Of a stretch of 12,551 nt of DNA, positions 1 through 6,161 are shown piece after piece. Source of the stretch: Bacteroidales bacterium (GTDB lineage: Bacteria > Bacteroidota > Bacteroidia > Bacteroidales > F082). Position numbers and translations under genes: made by a program. Numbering within the stretch: the stretch's first letter is position 1; each line of letters starts with the position of its first letter. The notes below the pieces were generated by a model. That model saw nothing but the letters and a program-made list of their open reading frames with translations, did not search any database and was not told where the DNA came from. The stretch is taken from contig JAFWRA010000275.1 in assembly GCA_017508895.1 (NCBI GenBank), positions 1-12,551 of the forward strand, in the 5' to 3' direction.

Positions 1-469
1 TGGCCTCTTGGTCTTCTGCCGACATGTATTTGATGAGGCGGTGCTGCTCACTGGCCCACAGCGAGCTGGAGGCATGGCCCGAAGAGAGGATGACCGACTT
101 GATGCCCTTGGGCTGACAGTCGATGATGTAGGCGATGGCCTGCATGGCGCCCCACGACTGGCCGAGAAGGTGGAGCTGGTCGAGGTGCAGGTGTTCGCGC
201 AAGGCGATGAGTTCGTTGATCCAGGTCTCTTGGGTCCACAGTTCGGGATGACCGTCGAGGTATGAGTTGCCGCAGCCGATTTGGTCGTAGGAGATGACCT
301 GACGGCCCGTGTCGGCAATGCGGTCCAGCACTTCGAAATAGTTGTGCGTGCTGCCTGGTCCGCCATGCAGACAAAGCAGTGCGGGCTTTCTTGAAGGTTC
401 ACCGACGATGCGGTAATAGGTCTGGTAGCCGAGATAAGGCATATAGCCTTCTTGGATGGGGTAATTCAT
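1..469 (-). CDS. Alpha/beta hydrolase, proline iminopeptidase-like (3' end outside window)
   Basis: This reading frame is open from an ATG at 469 to the left edge, giving 156 residues. It is the N-terminal half of an S33-family prolyl aminopeptidase, which usually has about 290-310 residues. HGGPGS (residues 35-40) is the oxyanion-hole motif typical of proline iminopeptidases. YDQIGCGNS (61-69) matches the family YDQxGCGxS signature. GQSWG (103-107) is the nucleophile elbow, with Ser105 as the nucleophile. The catalytic Asp and His would lie beyond the window. The family removes N-terminal proline from peptides in the cytoplasm; the exact substrate here is inferred. No signal peptide is visible. 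The gene follows fic on the same strand with a 74-base gap holding its own -7-like box, so it may be transcribed separately. Confidence 0.88.
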   Translation of the reverse strand, partial: MNYPIQEGYMPYLGYQTYYRIVGEPSRKPALLCLHGGPGSTHNYFEVLDRIADTGRQVISYDQIGCGNSYLDGHPELWTQETWINELIALREHLHLDQLHLLGQSWGAMQAIAYIIDCQPKGIKSVILSSGHASSSLWASEQHRLIKYMSAEDQEA

Positions 470-493
470 GGGGTTAAGTGTTTTTGTTTTGGG

Positions 494-501
494 CAAAGAT
501 A
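494..501 (-). promoter_or_regulatory. Bacteroidetes -7 box for the iminopeptidase gene
   Basis: The minus strand reads TATCTTTG, an exact match to the Bacteroidetes TAnnTTTG box, 25 bases before the ATG at 469. No convincing TTTG -33 element is seen at the usual 19-21 base spacing, so the promoter may be weak or need an activator. Confidence 0.5.
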
Positions 502-543
502 CATCTTATTTTTCAATTAGAGTTGTTTTGGTTGTTTGTATGG

Positions 544-2058
544 CTATCTTTCCATCTCCCTCCCAATAAACCTCACAAACCCATCAATATTCCCCTCCAC
601 ACTGGCCTGCTCCAAGGCCGCCATGTATTCCTGTCGGCGTTCCACGGGAATCACTACCCAGGGGTAACCGGCTGTTACCAATTGGCTGTTCATCACGAAA
701 CGGGCCGTGCGTCCGTTGCCGTCCATGTAAGGGTGGATATAGACAAAGAAGAAATGCCCTAAAATGGCACGTACCAGTGCATTCTCCTCCTCGGTCATCA
801 AATCCGACAAGGCACTCATCGCATCCAAAACCGCGTCAGGATTCAACGGCGTGTGCATCGAGTTGCGGATATATACCTGATGCCTGCGGTAGCCTATCAA
901 GTCCGATGCCTTCACGATACCTGCCCTTACGCATGGCTCAAACAACTGAAAGTGCCAGTCCTGATGCCCTTTCACATACAACTGTGCAGGAGCATTGCCC
1001 GAAAAACAGTCCTTCACGCCTTGTTTCAACAGTTCGTAGGCTTGATAATACCCACGAGCTGCCAATGCATTCCTGCGTTCCATGTCCTCCTCGTTTTCCT
1101 CGGGGTTCCAATTGCCACTACGGACACGCTCCAATAGGTCTTCCGTAATCTTATAGCCTTCTATCGACAAGGAGTTATAGCTGTCCTTTACATACGTTGC
1201 ATCCATCATCGCCAGCACCGATGCCGCATCTTGCTGTACTGGCTGGATTTTTAACGTGTCTATTACCACCTTCCGCATCTGCATCCACATCAGGCGGATA
1301 CGGGATGCGTAGGGCGACGCGGCGAAGGTCTTCATCTGCACGTTCTCCTCAAACGGATTCTCCTCCGTCACCGCATAACCCACTTGGCGCATCATGCGCA
1401 ACAACTCATCCGCCATCTCCTCGCGTCCGATGGAGCGCAGCGCACCTGCTACGCGGCCAGCGCGAGTGGTATGGCCGCCATCGATGGCCGCCAACACGAT
1501 GGGCGAAACATCACGCAAGCTGGCCAGACAAGTCCTTGCCTCCAACGCATCACGGCGATAATAATCTGGACCCACCATCAACAAGGCATATTCCATGGGA
1601 TACAAACGCACACCATAACGAGGCTCCCGTATCACCTCTGGCGGCAGGCTTGCCTTGATGTCCACAAGCGATGTTCCGAAAGGCAGTTGCAGGATGTTGT
1701 TTGTTCCGTTCTCGCAGCGCACAATCAATTGTTTGGGGATCACCGTCTTCCCGCTGTGGAAATAGAGTGACAGCTCCGGCGACAGGCACCAAGCCCCGTT
1801 GAATCTTTTGTCTAAATAAGCCGTAATGAAGTGCCAGTACGACACATACCACACCGTGGAATCTCCCTCGCTCCCTGGCGATGACGGTATATACCATCCC
1901 TTCATGACCATCTGAAGGTATCCGCTGTTCACCAACCGTTCTGTATGTGTCCGTCCCAGTGTGTCCGCTCCATGAATCACCGGATTATCCCCATGGGCAT
2001 CCTGATATGCCTTCAACACTGCCAAAGACTCAGCCAATTTCTCTTGTATTGTTGCCAT
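544..2058 (-). CDS. Fic domain protein with N-terminal winged-helix (AbiEi-like) region
   Basis: This 504-residue protein has a complete C-terminal Fic domain. HPYMDGNGR (442-450) matches the catalytic HPFx(D/E)GNGR motif, with His442 as the base. SLSIEG (296-301) fits the inhibitory (S/T)xxxE(G/N) motif placed N-terminal to the Fic fold (class II), in which Glu300 would block ATP until relieved. Fic proteins mostly transfer AMP to Ser, Thr or Tyr of target proteins. Residues 1-60 resemble the winged helix of AbiEi-type antitoxin regulators (RTHTERLVNSGYLQ, then KGWYIP), and 60-240 form an extended domain often found in this large Fic family. The link to AbiEi rests on residue pattern only. 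ATG at 2058 is chosen because it opens the conserved N-terminus. A good promoter and direct repeats lie upstream, suggesting self-regulation by the N-terminal domain. The target is unknown. Confidence 0.9.
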   Translation of the reverse strand: MATIQEKLAESLAVLKAYQDAHGDNPVIHGADTLGRTHTERLVNSGYLQMVMKGWYIPSSPGSEGDSTVWYVSYWHFITAYLDKRFNGAWCLSPELSLYFHSGKTVIPKQLIVRCENGTNNILQLPFGTSLVDIKASLPPEVIREPRYGVRLYPMEYALLMVGPDYYRRDALEARTCLASLRDVSPIVLAAIDGGHTTRAGRVAGALRSIGREEMADELLRMMRQVGYAVTEENPFEENVQMKTFAASPYASRIRLMWMQMRKVVIDTLKIQPVQQDAASVLAMMDATYVKDSYNSLSIEGYKITEDLLERVRSGNWNPEENEEDMERRNALAARGYYQAYELLKQGVKDCFSGNAPAQLYVKGHQDWHFQLFEPCVRAGIVKASDLIGYRRHQVYIRNSMHTPLNPDAVLDAMSALSDLMTEEENALVRAILGHFFFVYIHPYMDGNGRTARFVMNSQLVTAGYPWVVIPVERRQEYMAALEQASVEGNIDGFVRFIGREMER

Positions 2059-2059
2059 A

Positions 2060-2072
2060 TTAGTATATTTTG
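2060..2072. repeat. Partial third copy of the fic upstream repeat
   Basis: TTAGTATATTTTG matches the first 13 bases of the 33-base repeat at 12 of 13 positions. It lies one base upstream of the fic start codon, so a protein bound here would cover the translation start region. Confidence 0.5.
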
Positions 2073-2083
2073 CGCCGTTGTTA

Positions 2084-2116
2084 TTAGTTTATTTTGCTTT
2101 ACTAACATTAGTTTTT
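2084..2116. repeat. 33-base direct repeat, copy A, in the fic leader
   Basis: Copies A and B match at 30 of 33 positions. Both begin TTAGTTTATTTTG and end ATTAGTTTTT. Copy A contains the small inverted repeat ACTAA-CA-TTAGT. It sits just downstream of the predicted fic -7 box, about where transcription would start. This position suits a repressor site. The binding protein is not known; the winged-helix part of Fic is the nearest candidate. Confidence 0.6.
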
Positions 2117-2123
2117 GACGCTG

Positions 2124-2156
2124 CAAAGATACAAATCTTTTTCTATTTCAACAAAA
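2124..2156 (-). promoter_or_regulatory. Promoter of the fic gene
   Basis: The minus strand has TATCTTTG at 2131-2124 (TAnnTTTG) and TTTTG at 2156-2152, separated by 20 bases, which is the normal Bacteroidetes -33/-7 layout. Transcription would start near 2117, directly at the edge of repeat copy A, leaving a leader of about 58 bases. Confidence 0.65.
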
Positions 2157-2227
2157 TACTTACAACAAAAAGAAATACTAACACTCCGCTTTTTGCTGCC
2201 TAATTCTTTTATTAGCTGCTGTTTTTG

Positions 2228-2260
2228 TTAGTTTATTTTGTCTTACTATCATTAGTTTTT
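2228..2260. repeat. 33-base direct repeat, copy B
   Basis: This is the second copy, beginning 144 bases after copy A in the same orientation. It lies about 70 bases upstream of the fic -33 element and 74 bases before the tnpA start codon, so it could serve as a distal operator for fic or act on tnpA. Confidence 0.6.
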
Positions 2261-2333
2261 TCTGTTGAAAAGCGGGATTGTAATATAATTTATATTTTTA
2301 ATAATAATATGAATAATTAATCGTTATTGATTT

Positions 2334-2783
2334 ATGAGTTACACACAAACGTTTTATCATATTGTGCTTCGTACCCATCGAAGCATTCCCGCTATTGCCG
2401 AAGAGTATGAGCGGGAACTCTATTCCTACATGCTGGGGTTTATTAACAATATTGGAGGCCGTCTCTATCGTATTGGCGGTATGCCTGACCATGTACATCT
2501 TTTTGTATCCTTGCCCGCGACCTTGGCGATGTCCAAGTTTGTGCAAGAACTCAAGGTATCTACCAGTAAGTGGCTTAAGGCTAATCCTCACTTTCCGCTC
2601 TTTGACGGATGGTCCAAGGAATATGCTGGCTTTTCGTATAGTTTGCGAGATCGGGACAAGATAGTGAGGTATATCGCCAAGCAGAAAGAGCACCATCGTA
2701 GCAAGGCATTTGTCAAGGAATACCGCGAGTTCTTGATTGAGAACGGAGTGGAAATCAAAGAGGAGTATTTTCTCAAGGACTGA
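2334..2783 (+). CDS. tnpA: IS200/IS605-family transposase TnpA (Y1 HUH transposase)
   Basis: This 149-residue protein is the normal full length for a stand-alone IS200-type transposase. The HUH metal-binding motif is DHVHLF with His53 and His55. The catalytic tyrosine is Tyr113 in RYIAKQKEHH, with Gln117 one helix turn later, as in this family. TnpA cuts and rejoins single-stranded DNA at hairpin-marked ends and moves by a peel-and-paste route. All visible catalytic residues are intact, so it may be active. No tnpB accessory gene accompanies it. There is no Shine-Dalgarno sequence, as usual in Bacteroidetes. The ends of the element could not be placed, but a large hairpin-rich palindrome follows directly downstream and could contain its right end. 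Confidence 0.92.
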   Translation: MSYTQTFYHIVLRTHRSIPAIAEEYERELYSYMLGFINNIGGRLYRIGGMPDHVHLFVSLPATLAMSKFVQELKVSTSKWLKANPHFPLFDGWSKEYAGFSYSLRDRDKIVRYIAKQKEHHRSKAFVKEYREFLIENGVEIKEEYFLKD

Positions 2784-2792
2784 CTTCCGCAT

Positions 2793-3053
2793 CATGCCGG
2801 AGGCATGGGACGCGCCGACAGGCGCAATTAACACCATACAAGCGGCGAAGCCGCGTAGTGTGGTGCTATACGGACTATGCCTCTCGCGCATATCGGAGAT
2901 ATGCGACATCGCTATACTATCCATCATGGTCAGTCGCATCTCTCCGAGATGCCTGGGGAGTGTCATGGGCATCTCTATCATTGTATGTCCACCACACTGC
3001 GCTGCGCTTGTATGGTGTTAATTGCACTGCGTGCGTTACGCCTCTCCGAGGCG
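2793..3053. repeat. Nested palindromic element built of triloop hairpins
   Basis: A 21-base arm at 2824-2844 is perfectly complementary to 3005-3025, and AGTGTGGTG at 2857-2865 is complementary to 2990-2998. Small hairpins lie in and around these arms: CATGCC-GGA-GGCATG (2793-2807), GCGCC/GGCGC (2812-2825), GCGGC-GAA-GCCGC (2842-2854), CGCATATC-GGA-GATATGCG (2887-2905), GCATCTC-TCC-GAGATGC (2936-2952) and CGCCTC-TCC-GAGGCG (3039-3053). Read outward from the centre the set is mirror-like: GGA loops on the left, their complement TCC on the right. It fills the space between tnpA and the convergent gene ending at 3069. It may be an IS end, a REP/MITE-like element, or a two-way terminator. Confidence 0.85.
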
Positions 3054-3068
3054 GTGAGGTGTTCTAGG

Positions 3069-3563
3069 CTATTTCGCCAGCATCTTCCCTCTGAGGTGCT
3101 TCAAAGCCGCTGGAAGTTCCTCGGGCTCCATCAGCTGAAGGGTGGCGTTGATTTCTTCGAGCAGCTCGGGATAATGTACACTCTGTGCGTAGGCCAACTT
3201 GATGGCCAAGCTCTTCACGCCGATGGGTTCATCGGAAAGAATGGCGTTGAAGCAGAAATCGAGGAAATCGGTGCGGATGTGGTCGGGGTCGAAGATGGTT
3301 CGATCCAAGAGGTTCATGATGAGGCGGCGTTTGGTGGTGCTTGATGTACGCATGGCCTCATCGATGAGAAGGTTTTGACGTTCGGACAACCAAGCATTGG
3401 CGGTCTTGGGCAAATGGGTCAACACCCAGGCGGCGTTGTCGGAAGTGCGCTTGTCGGGGTCGAAGAGCAACCGAAACAATTCCTCTTTGAAGTCGGCTTG
3501 GGCCAATGCTTTGGCATCGTAGCCGCTGATTCTACTTGATAATATCGACTTCAGTGCTGACAT
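3069..3563 (-). CDS. Conserved hypothetical protein, all-helical, HEAT-like
   Basis: I do not recognise this 164-residue protein with certainty. It is predicted to be helical and soluble, with no signal peptide or membrane segment. Helix pairs such as FKEELFRLLFD, NAAWVLTHLP and VKSLAIKLAYAQS recall HEAT/Armadillo-type repeats, which usually bind proteins or nucleic acids. No catalytic motif is visible. The start at 3563 lies 6 bases after the stop of the C10 protease gene on the same strand, so the two are probably co-transcribed. Whether they also work together is unknown. The gene ends 15 bases from the outer hairpin of the palindromic element. Confidence 0.75.
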   Translation of the reverse strand: MSALKSILSSRISGYDAKALAQADFKEELFRLLFDPDKRTSDNAAWVLTHLPKTANAWLSERQNLLIDEAMRTSSTTKRRLIMNLLDRTIFDPDHIRTDFLDFCFNAILSDEPIGVKSLAIKLAYAQSVHYPELLEEINATLQLMEPEELPAALKHLRGKMLAK

Positions 3564-3569
3564 GATGAG

Positions 3570-4604
3570 TTACTTCACCACAAACTTCCTTGTTTCAAGA
3601 AGTCCTTCACCCTTGATCTGCAAGAAATAAACGCCGTTTTGCAATCCGGCAACAGAGATGCTACCGCTTGTAGTTCCCGTGGTCACCTCTTGGCCTAACA
3701 CATTGAAAATGGAGTACTTCACCGTTTCGCAAGGAAGGTCTTTCAGATAAAGCACGTCGGAAACAGGATTGGGATAAACTTCAAGTTGCTGTTGAAGAGT
3801 CGTCTCATGAACAGCCAAAGTATCCGAAACAGGAATGATATTCAGTATGATTCCCTCCAGTTTGGTCAATCCGTAAAAGAAATTGGGATCAGGGATATCA
3901 TACCAGTTGTCGTATGACCCACCGTAACCGAAGTTCATGTGGAACTTGCCGTCCGACTCGCGATAGCCATCAACGACGACGTTGTGCCCGGCTGTTCCAG
4001 CGGGATTCTCGACAGCCAGGTGGGCAGGATAACCTGCCTTTAGATTGGAGATCAAGGTGGCATACATCAGGGAGTCGGGTTCGCGAAATAGCACGCAATC
4101 TGTAAAGCCAAAACGTTGGTAGGCCTCAAAGGCCTGATTTACTGCGTATGTGCCGGAACCGTATGACCCCGAGGCCGTATAGACTTGTGTGAGGGCCGTG
4201 CCGCAAGCAAAAACCACGGCAGCTGCCAGCTTGTCGCTAAGTTCCTCGTGACGCAGGAAAGTAGCATCCACGGAGTCCAGCATCTCGTTCAACTGCGGGA
4301 AGGAAGGGAAAGAATAAGCCGCCCAATCGTCGTCAATATGGAAATTGCGACCGGCGTAATTGGAATAATAGTCATCGCCATCGTCAAAACGGGTGTTTTG
4401 CGTCGTTTGCAGATAATTGATGATCTGCCCCATGGCAACGGCGGGACACCCAGCATAACTATGGGCATAATTCTCAAGAGGATCCGTTGGACAAAACTGA
4501 TTGTATGGATGATTCTGTGTCCAATGCGATTTAAGGAGAGGACTCTGCGCCCAGCCATTCAAAGCGCAAAACGCAATTAGTAAGAAGGATAGTATTTTTG
4601 ACAT
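3570..4604 (-). CDS. Secreted C10 (streptopain-like) cysteine protease with T9SS sorting domain
   Basis: From the ATG at 4604 this is 344 residues. The frame is open for 29 codons further upstream, but this start directly opens a clean signal peptide, MSKILSFLLIAFCALNGWA. The protease part follows at once: PYNQFCP (33-39), nucleophile Cys53 in AGCPAVAMGQI, and His207 in GHNVVVDGY with the following FHMNFGYGGS. The Cys-His distance of 154 is close to that of SpeB (148). Residues about 270-344 form a Por secretion tail (VYPNP, LQNGVYFLQI, ETRKFVVK), which targets the protein to the type IX system for surface attachment or release. Unlike SpeB and interpain, there is no room for the usual propeptide of roughly 100 residues between the signal peptide and catalytic domain, so control by self-processing appears to be missing. 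Confidence 0.9.
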   Translation of the reverse strand: MSKILSFLLIAFCALNGWAQSPLLKSHWTQNHPYNQFCPTDPLENYAHSYAGCPAVAMGQIINYLQTTQNTRFDDGDDYYSNYAGRNFHIDDDWAAYSFPSFPQLNEMLDSVDATFLRHEELSDKLAAAVVFACGTALTQVYTASGSYGSGTYAVNQAFEAYQRFGFTDCVLFREPDSLMYATLISNLKAGYPAHLAVENPAGTAGHNVVVDGYRESDGKFHMNFGYGGSYDNWYDIPDPNFFYGLTKLEGIILNIIPVSDTLAVHETTLQQQLEVYPNPVSDVLYLKDLPCETVKYSIFNVLGQEVTTGTTSGSISVAGLQNGVYFLQIKGEGLLETRKFVVK

Positions 4605-4628
4605 TTCGCTCAAATTTGATTTACATCG

Positions 4629-4636
4629 CAAAACTA
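4629..4636 (-). promoter_or_regulatory. Probable -7 box of the C10 protease operon
   Basis: The minus strand reads TAGTTTTG, fitting TAnnTTTG, 25 bases before the chosen ATG at 4604. No clear -33 box stands at the right spacing. The position supports the shorter start, because the longer frame would begin upstream of this promoter. Confidence 0.45.
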
Positions 4637-4680
4637 CAACATTTTCATTATCAATTGTAAATTGATTTATTGTCCATGTA

Positions 4681-4746
4681 ATTGTCCACATTTGGGTATC
4701 GTTTCGGAACGGATAATACCCTATTTTTGCAACCGAATTGATATGG
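4681..4746 (+). promoter_or_regulatory. Promoter block copy 1, upstream of the CatA-like operon
   Basis: This 66-base block matches 7083-7148 at 55 of 66 positions without a gap. It contains TATTTTTG (4722-4729), a TAnnTTTG -7 box, and CGTTTCGGAACG (4700-4711), an imperfect 12-base palindrome that is fully conserved in the other copy together with the following GATAAT. The palindrome covers the -33 region. In this copy GGGTAT (4694-4699) and ATACCC (4716-4721) form an added inverted repeat that the other copy lacks. Confidence 0.65.
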
Positions 4747-4765
4747 ACAAAGTGGCATACCTACA

Positions 4766-5386
4766 ATGAAACAAGAAATCAACCCACAGGACACGAATCG
4801 GGCTCAGGCATTTGAGCTATGGATGAAGTCGTCCATGCCGATGGTGACGCTTACCAAGACCTTCGACGTGACGCGGCTTTATAAGGTGAGTAGACGAAAA
4901 GGGATGAAATTCAATGCGATTTTGTGCTGGTGCATCGGCAAGGCAGCAAGCCAGATGGAGGAATTCTACTTGCTTCCCGAGCAAGGGAATCTGTATAAGT
5001 ACGACCGACTTGCTATCAACGTGATTGTAAATAACAAGGTTGGTGGTATCAATTCGTGCGATATTCCTTATACTGATGATTTTGAGCAGTTTAGTACCGA
5101 ATACTTGGCTTTGACTCAATCGGTGAGTTTGTCTTGTAAAAGCACTTTCGAGGCTGATGCCATGGTCATCGGGACTTCGGCAATGACTGCTACCGAGTTG
5201 GATGGCATTATCAACCAATATACAGACCAGTTTTGCAATCCGATGGTAATGTGGGGCAAATATCGCAAAGGTTGGTTCAAGGTCACCTTACCCATATCCT
5301 TCCAGTTCCATCATGTTCAGATGGACGGTGGACACGCTGCACAGTTTTTGGATGAACTGCAAACAGTGATTAATTCAATCAAATGA
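4766..5386 (+). CDS. CatA-like O-acetyltransferase (chloramphenicol acetyltransferase fold)
   Basis: This 206-residue protein is close to the usual CAT length of 210-220. The catalytic signature HHVQMDGGH (182-190) corresponds to HHAVCDGFH of classical CAT, giving His183 as the base and Asp187 as the structural aspartate. FNAILCWCIGKAA (49-61) and the later MWGKYRKGWFKVTLPISFQ also align with CAT core strands. CAT enzymes act as cytoplasmic trimers that move an acetyl group from acetyl-CoA to a hydroxyl. Many chromosomal members annotated as CatA-like do not give chloramphenicol resistance, so the substrate is open. The gene is translated without a Shine-Dalgarno site. It is followed after 9 bases by an Ntn hydrolase, forming a two-gene operon under the shared promoter block. 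Confidence 0.88.
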   Translation: MKQEINPQDTNRAQAFELWMKSSMPMVTLTKTFDVTRLYKVSRRKGMKFNAILCWCIGKAASQMEEFYLLPEQGNLYKYDRLAINVIVNNKVGGINSCDIPYTDDFEQFSTEYLALTQSVSLSCKSTFEADAMVIGTSAMTATELDGIINQYTDQFCNPMVMWGKYRKGWFKVTLPISFQFHHVQMDGGHAAQFLDELQTVINSIK

Positions 5387-5395
5387 CATAAAATC

Positions 5396-6079
5396 ATGTG
5401 TACAAGCATAGTGGTGAACAAGAAAAAGACTATTGTCGGGTGGAATCTTGACATCACGGATTTTGAGTATCGAATCCGCCCCACTGACGATGGCGTTTTC
5501 ATTGAGATTAATGATGCCACCGAAGGCTGGATTCCGCTGTTCGGAGCCAACCGCAGGGGCGATTTCGTTGGGATGCCAACCTGCTGGCCGCATAACGAGC
5601 GCAGCAATCCGGCTGGCGGCGACACCATTGTTATCATGCTGAATATCGACCTGTTGATGATGAAAAAGACCTTGCAGCAGGTTTGTGATTTTGTGCAAGA
5701 TAACAGGGTTTGCAGCGTTCCTGAACTCACATTCATGTCTTCGTTGTCGGACAGCAACGGCAATGTGCTGCACATTGTCCCAGGACTTGGGTTCAAGTAT
5801 TACGAAAAGCCCGATTACAAAATCATGACCAATTTTCCGCCCTTTGTGCCGAACCCGCTACAGCACCCGTGGATGGGACTCGACCGCTATCGGAAGGCGG
5901 AAAGTCTGCTCGGTGTCGCAACCGACGATTTTGATGTGGACGACTGCTTCCAAGTGCTCAATGAAGTATCACAAACCGTCTGTCCCACAGTGATTTCAAT
6001 GGTTTTCGATGTTACCGATAAAGCCGTCTATTGGTGTCACAATCGCGATTATGGTCAAATTGAGACTAAAAGATTCTAA
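5396..6079 (+). CDS. Ntn hydrolase of the choloylglycine hydrolase / acylase type
   Basis: The protein begins MCTSIVV, so removing Met1 would expose Cys2, the nucleophile of choloylglycine hydrolases and related linear-amide hydrolases. Asp19 in GWNLD and Asn146 in IMTNFPPF match the conserved Asp and Asn of the family, and MGLDRYRKAESLL (160-172) is also family-like. Two oddities stand out. The Arg of the usual GRNxD motif, which contacts the nucleophile in bile salt hydrolase, is Trp16 here. The length of 227 is well below the 310-330 typical of bile salt hydrolases. It may cleave another amide, such as an N-acyl amino acid or acyl-homoserine-lactone-like substrate; that is inference. No signal peptide is visible. 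It starts 9 bases after the acetyltransferase stop, so the two are translated from one message. Confidence 0.85.
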   Translation: MCTSIVVNKKKTIVGWNLDITDFEYRIRPTDDGVFIEINDATEGWIPLFGANRRGDFVGMPTCWPHNERSNPAGGDTIVIMLNIDLLMMKKTLQQVCDFVQDNRVCSVPELTFMSSLSDSNGNVLHIVPGLGFKYYEKPDYKIMTNFPPFVPNPLQHPWMGLDRYRKAESLLGVATDDFDVDDCFQVLNEVSQTVCPTVISMVFDVTDKAVYWCHNRDYGQIETKRF

Positions 6080-6101
6080 CTGAAAAAAACGAAAAAAACT
6101 C

Positions 6102-6134
6102 TTGACTCGTCCCTTGGGGCATGATTTAACTTTG
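6102..6134 (+). promoter_or_regulatory. Promoter of the merR-type gene
   Basis: TTGACT at 6102-6107 and TAACTTTG at 6127-6134 (TAnnTTTG) are separated by a stretch centred on TCCCTTGGGG. The spacer is slightly long and contains a GC-rich CCC/GGG dyad, the arrangement that MerR-family regulators use at their own promoters. Self-regulation is therefore likely, though not shown. Confidence 0.55.
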
Positions 6135-6161
6135 CAGCCGCTTAAGCATTAATATCGTACG

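Noticed and set aside
2334..2783. Classification of the transposase as a REP-associated RAYT
   Set aside because: The HUH and tyrosine segments (DHVHLF, YIAKQKEHH) and the 149-residue length fit ordinary IS200 TnpA; RAYTs carry different flanking motifs. The nearby palindrome keeps the idea only as a functional analogy.
2298..2981. Long minus-strand ORF of 227 codons over tnpA and the palindrome
   Set aside because: It overlaps the clearly real tnpA on the opposite strand, and its upstream half is only a translation of the hairpin repeats. No domain is seen.
2877..3344. Plus-strand ORF of 155 codons through the palindrome into the HEAT-like gene
   Set aside because: The first part is translated palindrome and the second is the antisense of a better supported gene.
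4605..4691. Extended N-terminus of the C10 protease from the ATG at 4691
   Set aside because: It would precede the signal peptide with 29 polar residues and overlap the predicted promoter; the ATG at 4604 is better.
4766..5386. Calling the CatA-like gene a chloramphenicol resistance gene
   Set aside because: The active-site motif is present, but many chromosomal homologues do not act on chloramphenicol and nothing here shows the substrate.
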